The notes beneath the pieces are model-generated. The model was not told the DNA's origin, made no database searches, and worked only from the letters and a program-made list of their open reading frames with translations. 60,967 nt of DNA, taken from positions 1-60,967 of the forward strand of contig NVUX02000118.1 in NCBI GenBank assembly GCA_002402045.2, written 5' to 3'. A program made the translations under genes and the position numbers. This stretch comes from Paracoccaceae bacterium. GTDB lineage: Bacteria > Pseudomonadota > Alphaproteobacteria > Rhodobacterales > Rhodobacteraceae. Position 1 is the stretch's first letter. Each line of letters opens with the position of its first letter. Below, piece after piece: positions 1 to 8,137 of the stretch.

Positions 1-69
1 ATACCCCCGATCAACCACCTGCACGACCGCATCGCGCTTAAACTCATCTGTAAATCTGTTTCTGGACAT
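1..69 (-). CDS. IS3-family transposase OrfA, N-terminal fragment
   Basis: The 23 visible residues begin MSRNRFTDEFKRDAV and continue to a VVDRGY stretch, the usual start of the OrfA helix-turn-helix protein of IS3-family elements. OrfA recognises the IS ends and is normally joined to the OrfB DDE integrase by frameshifting. The ATG is at 69 with a purine-rich AAGGAGG just upstream, which supports this start. The gene runs off the left edge. The OrfB fragment at the far right of the window is on the same strand and belongs to the same broad family. Confidence 0.7.
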   Translation of the reverse strand, partial: MSRNRFTDEFKRDAVVQVVDRGY

Positions 70-112
70 AACGTCCTCCTTGCTTCCAAAATTACCAAAC
101 AAGGTGTCTACA
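1..112 (-). mobile_element. IS3-family insertion sequence, truncated by window edge
   Basis: This is the 5' end of an insertion sequence read on the minus strand. It holds the start of an OrfA transposase and, upstream of it, an outer end at about 112. IS3-family elements end in TG...CA, and the plus-strand end at 111-112 is CA. Immediately outside, from about 123, recombinase coding sequence resumes in frame, so the IS has landed inside an integrase gene. The rest of the element lies outside the window, so its length, second inverted repeat and target duplication cannot be seen. Confidence 0.7.
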
Positions 113-1389
113 AATCTAGGAGCTATTCACAAAACATCAACGTGAAAAGAACGGCGAGCAAACCAAGAACCGGATGCGGGGGCGCATGCAGAATGGCTAT
201 TGGGTGTTGGGTGCACCGATTGGCTATAAGTCTGAAACCCAATCCGACCATGGCAAAATCCTCGTGCGCGATGAACCTGTGGCGTCAATCCTTGCCGATG
301 CCATGACCCGATACGCAACGGGTCGTCTTGCCTCGCAAATGGAAGTGAAACGCTTTCTGGATGCCAATCCAATATTCGCCAAATCCCGCACGACCAAGCT
401 GCACCAATCGCGCATCGCTGACCTGTTCTCTCGCCCGATTTACGCTGGTTATCTCAAGCATGAGAACTGGGGGCTGAACCTTATCCCAGCCAAGCATGAA
501 CCACTGATTAGTTACGAGACGTGTCTAGCGATCCAGAAACGCGGGCGGGGTCACCGCCTACGCGCCGACCAGCAAGGACCTGAATGAGGACTTCCCACTG
601 CGGGGCTTCGTCACCTGTGGCCACTGTGACAAGCCTATGACCGCTTGCTGGTCTAAAGGGCGCAGTGCCAAATATCCGTATTACCTGTGCGACACCAAAA
701 GCTGCGTCCATTACCGCAAGTCCATCCGCAGAGAAAAAATCGAAGGCGATTTTGAAATCCTGCTGGGCGAGCTTGTGCCATCTGCCAACCTATTTGCCAT
801 GGCGTTTAATATGTTCCGCGATATCTGGAATGCACGGTTAGAATCATCGGAAGATGAAAAACGATCCATGCAACGGCAACTCACGCAGATGGACCGCAAG
901 TCGACCCTGCTTCTGGACAAGCTGATTGACACGAATAGTGCCACTGTTGATCACCACCTATGAAAATGGCTACGTGAGATGGAAGAACAGAAAACATTCC
1001 TAACCGAAAAAATCAGCAAATGTGGCCAACCTTTGGCACCCTTCGAGCAAATTTATCGAACCGCTTTTGATTTCCTCGCAAACCCCAGTAAACTATGGGC
1101 TTCCGAGCGGTATGAGGACAAGCGCGCAGTGCTAAAACTGGTGTTTGCCCAACGTCTGCCCTACACCCGAAATGAGGGTTATCGAACCGCTAAAACCTCG
1201 TTACCTTTCAGGGCTTTAGAGGGTCTTCACTTGGGGAAATTAGAGATGGTGCGCTTGGATGGAGTTGAGGCGAACTCTATTGATGCAAAAAGCACTCCTG
1301 ATATCGAGGAGGTATTCCAAGAGCTTGAACGCTGGAATGATGTTCTTAAGGATCAGAAGACAAACATTCTGCGGGGGCCACAACCATGA
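113..1389 (+). pseudogene. large serine recombinase, truncated and frameshifted
   Basis: The reading aligns by eye with residues from about 135 to the C-terminal part of the intact recombinase at 20545-22131. Shared features are HQREKNGEQT near 137-166, NGYWV, VRDEPVASI, and a zinc-ribbon pattern (CGHCDKPMTACW then CDTKSC). The N-terminal catalytic domain with its serine is missing, cut off by the IS ending at 112. The frame shifts near 545, again near 945 and once more before 979, so no single protein can be made. The last fragment overlaps the mobC start by 4 nt, so recombinase and mobC were probably neighbours before decay. It is too diverged from the intact copy to be a recent duplicate. 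Confidence 0.85.
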
Positions 1390-1742
1390 GCCGCTTAGCA
1401 CCTTTCTCTCTTCGATTGTCTGATGATGAGCGTCAAAAACTAGAATCTCAAGCTGGGGCGATGCCACTATCGTCCTATATTAAGTCTGTCGTTTTTGCTG
1501 ATGATGCCCCTAAATATCGTAAGCAACGTAAACCGCCAGTAGCAGAGCAACAGCTTTTGGCAGAAATCTTGGCGCGGCTTGGGCAAACCCGACAGGCAAA
1601 TAATCTCAATCAGATCGCAAAACATCTAAACCAAGGTACATTGGTCATTGATGATGAGCTTGAGGCTGACCTAAACGCGGCCATTGCAGAAATTGCATGG
1701 ATGCGGGTGACTTTGATGCAGGCCTTGGGGATAAAACCATGA
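1386..1742 (+). CDS. mobC: MobC-like relaxosome accessory protein
   Basis: The 118-residue protein starts with a ribbon-helix-helix-like segment (FSLRLSDDERQKLESQA) and contains ARQANNLNQIAKHLNQG-type sequence near residues 60-80, the signature of the MobC/BFR relaxosome family. MobC proteins bind at oriT and help the relaxase open the DNA for nicking. The gene overlaps the relaxase start by ATGA at 1739-1742, which implies translational coupling. It overlaps the recombinase pseudogene by 4 nt upstream. oriT is commonly close to mobC, but I could not place a nic site. Confidence 0.8.
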   Translation: MSRLAPFSLRLSDDERQKLESQAGAMPLSSYIKSVVFADDAPKYRKQRKPPVAEQQLLAEILARLGQTRQANNLNQIAKHLNQGTLVIDDELEADLNAAIAEIAWMRVTLMQALGIKP

Positions 1743-3022
1743 TCCTCAAAGGCTCTCAACGCGCTGGTGCTGCAAATTTATCTGATCATCTTATGAATGA
1801 GCGTGACAACGATCATATCACCCTGTTAGAGTTGCGGGGATTTATTTCTGACAACTTAGGCGGCGCATTATCCGAAGCCTATGCAATTTCAAAAGCTACA
1901 CGGTGTAAACAGTTCATGTTTTCGCTTAGCCTTAATCCGCCCAAAGATCACGTTGCAAGTGAGCAAGATTTTCTGGATGCCGCAGATCGCGCCGAAAAGG
2001 CGCTTGGGCTGGATGCTCAACCTCGCGCAATCATCATCCATGAAAAGGAAGGCCGCAGGCATGCGCATGTGGTTTGGTCGCGCATTGATGGCGAAAACCT
2101 CAAAGCGATTAATCTGCCGCATTTTAAGCGTAAGCTGAATGCGTTGTCGCGTGATCTGTATTTAGATCACGGCTGGGAACTCCCAAAAGGACTGCAAGCC
2201 GGTGGTGGTAAAAGTCCTCTCAATTTCACACTGGCTGAATGGCAACAGGCCAAACGGAAAGGGCTTGATCCGCGTGAGATCAAACAGGTTTTTCAAGACG
2301 CATGGAAGCGCTCTGACAATCTAAAAGCTTTTGGCAATGCACTGGCTGAACGCGGGTATTTTATCGCCAAAGGTGATCGGCGTGGTTTTGTGGCGTTGGA
2401 TGTTCAGGGTAAGGTTTATTCGATCCCAAAATGGACAGGCATTCGCGCCAAGGAAGCGAATGACAAATTTGGTTCACCTCAAAACCTGCCATCCGTTTCG
2501 CATGTCCAAGGCGACTTACGGGGCTTGGTCACTGATAAGCTCAAAGACTTCATTGCCGATATTAAATCCAAACATACGCGGGATACTGAGCCTTTAAACC
2601 ATGAAAAAATAGAAATGGTTGCCCTACATCGGGCGGAACGTCTGCGCCTGAATAATGGTCAATTGGAACGCCAGATCAAGGAAACCAAAACCCGCTCTGA
2701 TCGCCTGAACAAAGGCGTTCGTGGGTTATTTGATTGGGTAAGCGGCAAAGCCAAATCCACCAAGAAACGCAATGAGAGTGAGGCCTATCAATGTTTTTCA
2801 CGTGATCGGGATCAACGTGATGATCTGGTCAAAGATCAAATGACGGATCGGCAGTCGTTGCAAAAGCGCTTTGACGCCATCCGCAAAACTCAAATTCAAG
2901 ACCGCAGGCTTCTTGCCCGCGATGTCAGCCAATTTCTGCGCGCTAGTGAGCGCAGATCAAAAACGGATGCCATTCGGCCCCGTGAGCGTAAACGAGGTCG
3001 CGGTCCAGATTTGACACCATAA
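1739..3022 (+). CDS. relaxase / mobilization nuclease (MOBP-like)
   Basis: The protein is about 427 residues from the ATG at 1739, chosen because it overlaps the mobC stop and lies in frame with a longer possible reading. The N-terminal half carries the histidine motif of the relaxase/VirD2-type nuclease domain: H101 in AIIIHEKEG followed by H109-x-H111 in RRHAHVVW. These histidines would hold the metal used for strand-specific cleavage at oriT. The catalytic tyrosine was not identified with certainty. The C-terminal third is charged and probably helical, as in many mobilization relaxases. Together with mobC and the coupling protein downstream it makes a mobilisation module. Confidence 0.82.
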   Translation: MILKGSQRAGAANLSDHLMNERDNDHITLLELRGFISDNLGGALSEAYAISKATRCKQFMFSLSLNPPKDHVASEQDFLDAADRAEKALGLDAQPRAIIIHEKEGRRHAHVVWSRIDGENLKAINLPHFKRKLNALSRDLYLDHGWELPKGLQAGGGKSPLNFTLAEWQQAKRKGLDPREIKQVFQDAWKRSDNLKAFGNALAERGYFIAKGDRRGFVALDVQGKVYSIPKWTGIRAKEANDKFGSPQNLPSVSHVQGDLRGLVTDKLKDFIADIKSKHTRDTEPLNHEKIEMVALHRAERLRLNNGQLERQIKETKTRSDRLNKGVRGLFDWVSGKAKSTKKRNESEAYQCFSRDRDQRDDLVKDQMTDRQSLQKRFDAIRKTQIQDRRLLARDVSQFLRASERRSKTDAIRPRERKRGRGPDLTP

Positions 3023-3115
3023 TTATTACCCGAATTTACCTCCCCAATACCCGAGAAAGGACTCCAAAGCTTCAATAGTCATTGTCGTGTCTGAAACTTA
3101 AAAAGGAGACACGCC

Positions 3116-4903
3116 ATGACTTGGCAAAACAAATCTACATTCACCCTAGCGGTGGCTTTGGCCCTCGTTGCAACTGAAACCTATGCCCAAAGTATATGGG
3201 GCAATGACCCGTATGGACGTTATAATAACGGCTTCGCCCTTGATATGGCTCTTATGCGGATCATGATGATAGTGATATCAATCGGTTTTGGATTTGCCCT
3301 TGGTTGGTTTTTGTCACCCCAAGCCCGTGAATGGCGTAAACTGCTATATCTTCTTATCGGCGGCATCGCTTTTATGATTGTGGTTTCCAATAACGGCGCA
3401 TTGGGATGGTCAACGGCTTGGCTGATTTCCATCCTTGGGTTCTTTGCAGCGCTTGGGTATTGGATTGGTGTTACCATCAAATCTCTTGGTGAAGTGCCTA
3501 CCACCTTTGGTTCCAGCCGTTGGGCAACGCCTGCTGATCTGACCAAGCATAAACTGCTTGGCACTACGGGTATTCGCCTTGGCAATGCCTACAACGGCAG
3601 CCATGATCAGGTGATTTCTTATAAGGGTGACAGTCATTCAATAACGGTAGCCCCAACACGCTCTGGCAAAGGCACGACACAGATCATCCCCAATCTTCTG
3701 ACCTATGAAGGGTCGGTTCTGGTAATTGATCCCAAGGGTGAAAACGCCTTGATCACAGCCCAAGCCCGTAAAGGCATGGGGCAAGATGTTTGCATCCTTG
3801 ACCCGTGGGGCATTGCCCAAGTCGAAGGTATAGAAACGGCAAGGTTTAACCCGATGGATTGGCTGCAAGATTGTGGCCTCGATCTGGCCGAAAACTGTAT
3901 GATCTTGGCTGATGCGATTGTCATTCCTTCAAATGGCAATGAGCCATTTTGGAAAGATGAAGCCAAGGCATATATCGTTGGTGTGATCGGGTATGTGGCA
4001 AGTGATCATGATGAGGAAGGGCAACGTCATTTGGCGCGTGTGCGTGATCTGTTTTTGCTGGATGGTGACGATCTACAGGAATTGTTCAATAAAATGATGC
4101 AATCCCCGCACCATTTTATCGCCAGTGCAGGCGCTCGTAGTTTGCAAAAAGATGAAAAACTGCTGTCCAATGTGATTGCATCGGTGCAAGCCGAAACGCA
4201 TTTTTTGGATAGCCCGTGCATCCGTGAAAGCCTCTCGGCCTCTGACTTCAAGTTTGAGGATTTGAAAACCACCAAATTGTCGATCTATCTGGTGTTGCCT
4301 GCTGACCGTATGCACACGTTTAATCGGTGGTCGCGGTTGCTGATCCAGATCGCAATCACGGCTAATGCCCGCAACATCGCAGTTAAACCGGAAAAGCCGA
4401 TTCTGTTCATATTGGATGAACTGCCAGCCCTTGGCAAAATGCCGGTGATCGAACAGGCCTATGGTTTGATGGCGGGCTTTGGCATGCAGCTTTGGGGGTT
4501 TGTGCAAGACCTCAGCCAGCTTGAAAGCCTCTATGGCAAAGGCTGGCAGTCCTTCATCGCCAACTCTGGCATGGTGAGCTATTTCGGTTCTACTGATCGA
4601 ATGACGGCTGAATACTTCTCAGCGTTATGCGGAGAAACCACGGTGTGGAATTTGAGCTCAGCGCTCTCCAAAACCTTTGGCACAAGTTCTGGCAGTGGCG
4701 GCATGTCGTCATCGGATTCTACCACGGAAACCGATACTCGGGCGGCGTCACAGCGTAAATTGGCTTATCCTGACGAGCTGATGCGCATGCATAAAGACAA
4801 GCAATTGGTGTTCATCGACAACATGTATCCGCTGATTGCCACCAAAACCCCGTGGTTTGATGATGCTGATTTGAAAACCAAAGGCGTCAATCTGCACGAT
4901 TAA
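3116..4903 (+). CDS. virD4: VirD4/TraG-type type IV coupling protein
   Basis: This 595-residue ATPase would dock the relaxase-DNA complex to a type IV secretion channel. Three hydrophobic segments lie in the first 125 residues (about 45-65, 73-90 and 98-120), anchoring it in the inner membrane. Walker A is APTRSGKGT at residues 179-187. Walker B is ILFILDELPALGKM near 425-438. A serine/glycine-rich stretch sits near 520-545. The start has an AAAAGGAGA ribosome site. A strong hairpin follows the stop at 4911-4936. No VirB-type channel genes are in the window, so the element may be mobilised by a channel supplied elsewhere. Confidence 0.9.
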   Translation: MTWQNKSTFTLAVALALVATETYAQSIWGNDPYGRYNNGFALDMALMRIMMIVISIGFGFALGWFLSPQAREWRKLLYLLIGGIAFMIVVSNNGALGWSTAWLISILGFFAALGYWIGVTIKSLGEVPTTFGSSRWATPADLTKHKLLGTTGIRLGNAYNGSHDQVISYKGDSHSITVAPTRSGKGTTQIIPNLLTYEGSVLVIDPKGENALITAQARKGMGQDVCILDPWGIAQVEGIETARFNPMDWLQDCGLDLAENCMILADAIVIPSNGNEPFWKDEAKAYIVGVIGYVASDHDEEGQRHLARVRDLFLLDGDDLQELFNKMMQSPHHFIASAGARSLQKDEKLLSNVIASVQAETHFLDSPCIRESLSASDFKFEDLKTTKLSIYLVLPADRMHTFNRWSRLLIQIAITANARNIAVKPEKPILFILDELPALGKMPVIEQAYGLMAGFGMQLWGFVQDLSQLESLYGKGWQSFIANSGMVSYFGSTDRMTAEYFSALCGETTVWNLSSALSKTFGTSSGSGGMSSSDSTTETDTRAASQRKLAYPDELMRMHKDKQLVFIDNMYPLIATKTPWFDDADLKTKGVNLHD

Positions 4904-4910
4904 CGCCACC

Positions 4911-4936
4911 TGTCGGGCGAGTTTCCCCGCCCGACA
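4911..4936 (+). terminator. GC-rich hairpin after the coupling-protein gene
   Basis: TGTCGGGCG at 4911-4919 pairs perfectly with CGCCCGACA at 4928-4936 around an 8-nt loop. It starts 8 nt after the stop codon. There is no clear run of T after it, so it may stabilise the mRNA end or attenuate transcription rather than terminate it fully. Confidence 0.5.
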
Positions 4937-4966
4937 AACCCTTTCCCATTCATCAAAGGAAATACC

Positions 4967-5239
4967 ATGTCACATGAAGCAGAAACCGAGCTTTGGAAGC
5001 TCTGGTTTGAATTGGACCAATTGCGCTGCGCCACCCATTACTATTCTGACCTTCCGCCCACGGCTGAAAATTATAAAGATCAATGGGATTACTTTGGCCA
5101 GCAAAGTGACTGCATGATCGAAACATTCAACCGCCTATGTGCGCATTTGGGTGTCATCGACATTGAACAAGCTGCACCAGACACCCCTGACGTTGACCTG
5201 CCCGATATGGGCGTAGGCGATGACGAAATCCCATTCTAA
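4967..5239 (+). CDS. small acidic hypothetical protein
   Basis: A 90-residue protein beginning MSHEAETELWKLWFELDQLRC. It has no family I recognise. It is acidic, with three aspartate/proline-rich segments near the end (DTPDVDLPDMGVGDDEIPF) that look disordered. It has a good AAAGGAAA ribosome site and lies in a tight row with the coupling protein and the next small gene, so it is probably a mobile-element accessory protein. Confidence 0.6.
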   Translation: MSHEAETELWKLWFELDQLRCATHYYSDLPPTAENYKDQWDYFGQQSDCMIETFNRLCAHLGVIDIEQAAPDTPDVDLPDMGVGDDEIPF

Positions 5240-5253
5240 GTGGAGGCATTCCC

Positions 5254-5538
5254 ATGCCAGACAAAACACCCAAAAACCCGTTTAACCTGCATGCTGATCC
5301 AAAGACTGCACCAATACGCGATAAGGACAATGTAGAAACGCGGCTGGAACCAAAGTACCAGCGCTCAGCCCCAAACCTTGCCCCAACTGGTAATTTGGGC
5401 ATTAAACGTGACCTGCCGAATAATGAACCTGCCAAAACCAGCAAGCGGTTTACAATAAAGAAAGCCGGTGATCTGTCCAAAGAGTTCAAGTCCATCGCCC
5501 CGAAATCTCCAGATAAAAACCATGGCTGGGAGCGGTAG
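5254..5538 (+). CDS. small basic hypothetical protein
   Basis: A 94-residue protein rich in lysine, proline and asparagine (for example NPFNLHADPKTAP and FTIKKAGDLSKEFKS). It has no recognised domain, no membrane segment and low predicted order. It sits 14 nt after the preceding small gene with a GTGGAGG ribosome site and is likely co-transcribed. Its neighbourhood suggests an accessory role in the mobile element, but nothing in the sequence fixes a function. Confidence 0.5.
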   Translation: MPDKTPKNPFNLHADPKTAPIRDKDNVETRLEPKYQRSAPNLAPTGNLGIKRDLPNNEPAKTSKRFTIKKAGDLSKEFKSIAPKSPDKNHGWER

Positions 5539-5838
5539 ATTAAAAATAGATTCACCAAATTAGTGCCAAAAAAATGAACAAATGTGTGGCTTGTGAATGC
5601 AAACCTTTGAAGCTTACTAAACAATTCGCATTCGCATAACTTAGATTCATAGGAGGTAAGGAAGTACAGTCCAAAAGTGTCTATATTTTTAATAACGTTC
5701 TATTTATGAACTTGGGGCGGCACTATGCGGAACCGTCAACATATAGTAGCTATTTTGGGGCGATGGGCTATATGTTGCTTTTTTTCTTAAAATTCGCTAA
5801 TTTACAAAAATAACAACAAACTGAAAGATACAGAAATA
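5539..5838. other. AT-rich intergenic stretch
   Basis: About 300 bases without a supported gene. An AGGAGG at about 5651-5656 is not followed by a convincing reading frame. The one clear structure is the inverted repeat with T-run at 5737-5785, listed separately. The stretch is clearly lower in GC than the mobilisation genes to its left and may be the junction between two gene cassettes. Confidence 0.5.
5737..5785 (+). terminator. 10-bp inverted repeat followed by a T-run
   Basis: CAACATATAG at 5737-5746 pairs perfectly with CTATATGTTG at 5768-5777 across a 21-nt spacer, and seven T residues follow at 5779-5785. It fits an intrinsic terminator on the plus strand, although the stem is AT-rich and nearly 200 nt from the last upstream gene. 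It could also end a small RNA or be an operator for the genes that follow. Confidence 0.4.
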
Positions 5839-6030
5839 GTGAAAAAAGAATTTAACAATCAGGAGACAGCTCCTCGAAAAGAGGGGGATATTACGGTTGA
5901 TTCGGAAGGTAGAGTATGGGAAACAATATTCAACTGCACTCTAGATATTAACTTGGATCAACATGACGGACAGGAAGAAAGAAGCCAAAGGCGTTACCGA
6001 GTTCCATCCCCAAGCTGGTCCAATATCTAA
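5839..6030 (+). CDS. small hypothetical reading frame, possibly frameshifted into the next gene
   Basis: It starts at a GTG and encodes 63 residues (MKKEFNNQETAPRKEGDITVD at the start). The first 45 residues look protein-like, but after about 5970 the -1 frame reads on without a stop into the next gene (R-K-K-P-K-A-L-P-S-S-I-P-K-L-V-Q-Y-L). This suggests that 5839-6560 was, or still is, one protein split by a -1 shift near 5970-5985. There is no recognised domain. Confidence 0.3.
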   Translation: MKKEFNNQETAPRKEGDITVDSEGRVWETIFNCTLDINLDQHDGQEERSQRRYRVPSPSWSNI

Positions 6031-6035
6031 CTGAA

Positions 6036-6560
6036 TTGCCCGACACATTTCTCAGTTGGCAAAACAAAGGTGCAGAAGGGTATATTGCGCTTGGCACCGT
6101 TCTTGTAAGTTTGGTTGAAGATAAAACTTTCCCAAAACTCAATGAGTATATCATCTCCCTCGGCAGCGAAGAACAAGAGCAAATTAAATCTCACGCTAGG
6201 GCCATTTTTGAAGATGGAACACAAGGGGCCGTCAAAAAAGAATTGAAGCAAAGGGAATCGGATCTTTGGATGGAAGCGAGTGAGCGAGGAATTGATAGTG
6301 TCCTTCGAAACTATCAAAACTCTTTCAACCGTGATATAATAAGCCTAAATGAAAGGCATTCATCTGATACGAAAATTGTTGATCAGCGAATATCTTCTCT
6401 AGAAGAAGCTGTGAAAGAAATGGGTTCAATCCGCTCACTGTTAAAGAGTGGGATTGTCGGCGGCCTTTCTCTAGGCCTTTTCTTGGCACTTATGGGGTTT
6501 GTAGACAACCCTCTTGCCGACCTTTTTTCCGCGATATCAAGCTTGATTGATAGTAAATAG
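6036..6560 (+). CDS. hypothetical protein with C-terminal membrane helix
   Basis: The reading frame is open from 5967. The listed start is a TTG at 6036, with no good ribosome site, so the true start is uncertain. From the TTG it has 174 residues, mostly helical and charged, with a probable coiled coil near residues 95-130 (NERHSSDTKIVDQRISSLEEAVKEMGS). A single hydrophobic segment follows at about 137-155 (SGIVGGLSLGLFLALMGFV). This is the look of a tail-anchored protein. I do not recognise the family. It is followed 13 nt later by another unknown gene, so the two may form a cassette. Confidence 0.5.
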   Translation: MPDTFLSWQNKGAEGYIALGTVLVSLVEDKTFPKLNEYIISLGSEEQEQIKSHARAIFEDGTQGAVKKELKQRESDLWMEASERGIDSVLRNYQNSFNRDIISLNERHSSDTKIVDQRISSLEEAVKEMGSIRSLLKSGIVGGLSLGLFLALMGFVDNPLADLFSAISSLIDSK

Positions 6561-6573
6561 GATATAGGTCAAA

Positions 6574-6951
6574 ATGGTTATTAGAAATAGATTGCTCGAC
6601 GCCCCAGATGAAACTGAAAAATTAAGGCGTTGGGGCAAGGGATACGATGTAGAATTTTGGGCAAGGTATTTTCCGACAGCTGGAATAGAGTACCATGTTA
6701 ATGTTCGCAATATTTCGCCAAATTGTGAAATACTAGTGTTGATCCAATGCAAGCTAATTGGGGGCATTGACACGCAACATAAAGAAAATTTGGCCACGCA
6801 AGCTGAAATTTTAATATCGCGACATGGGGTGGATTTCGGACGAGTTCCAACAATTGCACGAAATGTTGGGCTTGCAACGTGTGGCTTAGAACAAATTACA
6901 GCTATTCGCTCTATTACTCTTACTTGTGAGGGATTAAGACGCGTTGACTAA
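6574..6951 (+). CDS. hypothetical protein, partner of the membrane protein upstream
   Basis: A 125-residue soluble protein (start MVIRNRLLDAPDETEKLRRWG) with an alternating hydrophobic pattern in the middle (IEYHVNVRNISPNCEILVLIQCKLIG), suggesting a small beta-rich fold. It has four cysteines and no recognised motif. It lies 13 nt after the tail-anchored protein gene and is probably co-transcribed with it. Small membrane-plus-soluble gene pairs of unknown function are common in mobile elements, but no toxin or immunity motif is visible. Confidence 0.5.
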   Translation: MVIRNRLLDAPDETEKLRRWGKGYDVEFWARYFPTAGIEYHVNVRNISPNCEILVLIQCKLIGGIDTQHKENLATQAEILISRHGVDFGRVPTIARNVGLATCGLEQITAIRSITLTCEGLRRVD

Positions 6952-7023
6952 TTTACTGTTTTTAAATCAATTTAGGAATATGTTCCAATAGAAAATTGAG
7001 GCATATTCTGCTATCCTAATTGC

Positions 7024-7374
7024 ATGGATCATCAAGAATATATGCAATGGCTTCGACATCACTCCCCAAGCACCAAAGGCTTTGATATTCAATCCCGCCC
7101 GTACAAAAACGCTGATGGCATAGAAGAATTAATCTTCATGCACCGCAATTACTGGGGGTATGTGGATTGGCTTGAACAAAACTCTGACATTGATTTTGCA
7201 GATTGGGTTGTCCATTCCTGCAAAAACCCATGCGAAGGCTACACGCTTTCCCATCTTTTGATGTACTGGCTCTGGTTTGATGAATGCGGGCGTTTTCGAC
7301 AAGGCTTACCAACACCTCATTCTTACCCGCCTTTGGGCTATAAGGGTTGGGGTGATGAGGGCAAAATCGCTTAA
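7024..7374 (+). CDS. hypothetical protein, tryptophan/tyrosine-rich
   Basis: A 116-residue soluble protein unusually rich in aromatic residues (MDHQEYMQWLRHHSP, NYWGYVDWLEQN, LLMYWLWFDECGRF). I do not recognise a family. It ends 4 nt into the stop region of the convergent resolvase gene, so the two genes are tail to tail. The start ATG at 7024 lacks a strong ribosome site. Confidence 0.45.
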   Translation: MDHQEYMQWLRHHSPSTKGFDIQSRPYKNADGIEELIFMHRNYWGYVDWLEQNSDIDFADWVVHSCKNPCEGYTLSHLLMYWLWFDECGRFRQGLPTPHSYPPLGYKGWGDEGKIA

Positions 7375-7985
7375 ACCACCCGCGCAATCGTCTGCTTTGA
7401 CACATTGAAACGTGCGGCGATTTCTGCATATGAAAGCCCCTGAATTCGGACCAATTCGCGCGCTTGTGCAATCTGATCGTCCGTCAACGCACTCGGTCTG
7501 CCGATTTTCACACCGCGTTTTCTAGCGGCTTCCATGCCTGCTTTTGTGCGGTCACTGATTTGTTCGCGCTCAAACTCTGCAAATACCGCCAACTGCCCAT
7601 ATAACATGCGCCCTACAGCGGTGGTCGTATCAATGCCTTGGGTGAGTGCCTGAAAGTCGACATTGCGGTCTCGCAGATCGCTTAGCAACTGTAGCAAATG
7701 GATTGTTGACCTGCCAAGCCTGTCCAGCTTCCACACCACTAAGGTATCGCCCGATTGCAGCCCCGTCAGCATTTCATCCAGCCCACGCCGATGTTTGACT
7801 TTACCCGATACGCCGTGATCACCATAAATCACATCGCATCCTGCGGCTTTTAGTGCATCAATCTGCAATGCTTCACTTTGATCTTTATCAGACACCCGCA
7901 CATATCCGATTTTCTTACCCGTCCGTTTTCCTTCGTTCATGGGTAAATCGTAGCCGATAAAATCAACATCGCAAGCGCATTTCAT
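7371..7985 (-). CDS. Tn3-type resolvase / small serine recombinase
   Basis: About 204 residues from the ATG at 7985, chosen over an internal ATG at 7940 because only 7985 has an AGGA ribosome site. The catalytic serine is in IGYVRVSDKDQ. The resolvase core has LVVWKLDRLGRS and ELQ-type helices (GQLAVFAEFEREQISDRTKAGMEAARKRG). The C-terminal helix-turn-helix is LSYAEIAARFNVSKQTIARVV. Such enzymes resolve cointegrates or invert DNA at res sites, and often repress their own gene. A perfect 13-bp palindrome directly upstream (7997-8024) may be its operator or part of a res site. Confidence 0.88.
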   Translation of the reverse strand: MKCACDVDFIGYDLPMNEGKRTGKKIGYVRVSDKDQSEALQIDALKAAGCDVIYGDHGVSGKVKHRRGLDEMLTGLQSGDTLVVWKLDRLGRSTIHLLQLLSDLRDRNVDFQALTQGIDTTTAVGRMLYGQLAVFAEFEREQISDRTKAGMEAARKRGVKIGRPSALTDDQIAQARELVRIQGLSYAEIAARFNVSKQTIARVV

Positions 7986-7996
7986 GGTGTTTTCCT

Positions 7997-8024
7997 GTTG
8001 CCAAAAGGGTTCCCTTTTGGCAAC
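7997..8024. promoter_or_regulatory. perfect 13-bp palindrome abutting the resolvase ribosome site
   Basis: GTTGCCAAAAGGG and its exact inverted copy are separated by two bases. The inner edge touches the AGGA Shine-Dalgarno of the resolvase (7993-7996). In DNA it could be an operator or res subsite for the resolvase. In RNA it would fold into a strong hairpin beside the ribosome site. A longer reading of the resolvase from 8060 would put this palindrome inside the coding region, which argues against that start. Confidence 0.6.
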
Positions 8025-8137
8025 CGCGACATACGCTATTCTTGGAGGTTTCTGCCACACAAAAAACTGTGGATAATCAATAGGCAGGTGACAACCAAGT
8101 CGAATTATGGCAAAGATATCAAAAGGGAAGCTTTCTG

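Noticed and set aside
5154-5624. 156-codon open frame on the minus strand
   Set aside because: It crosses two small plus-strand genes with good ribosome sites and has no supporting features.
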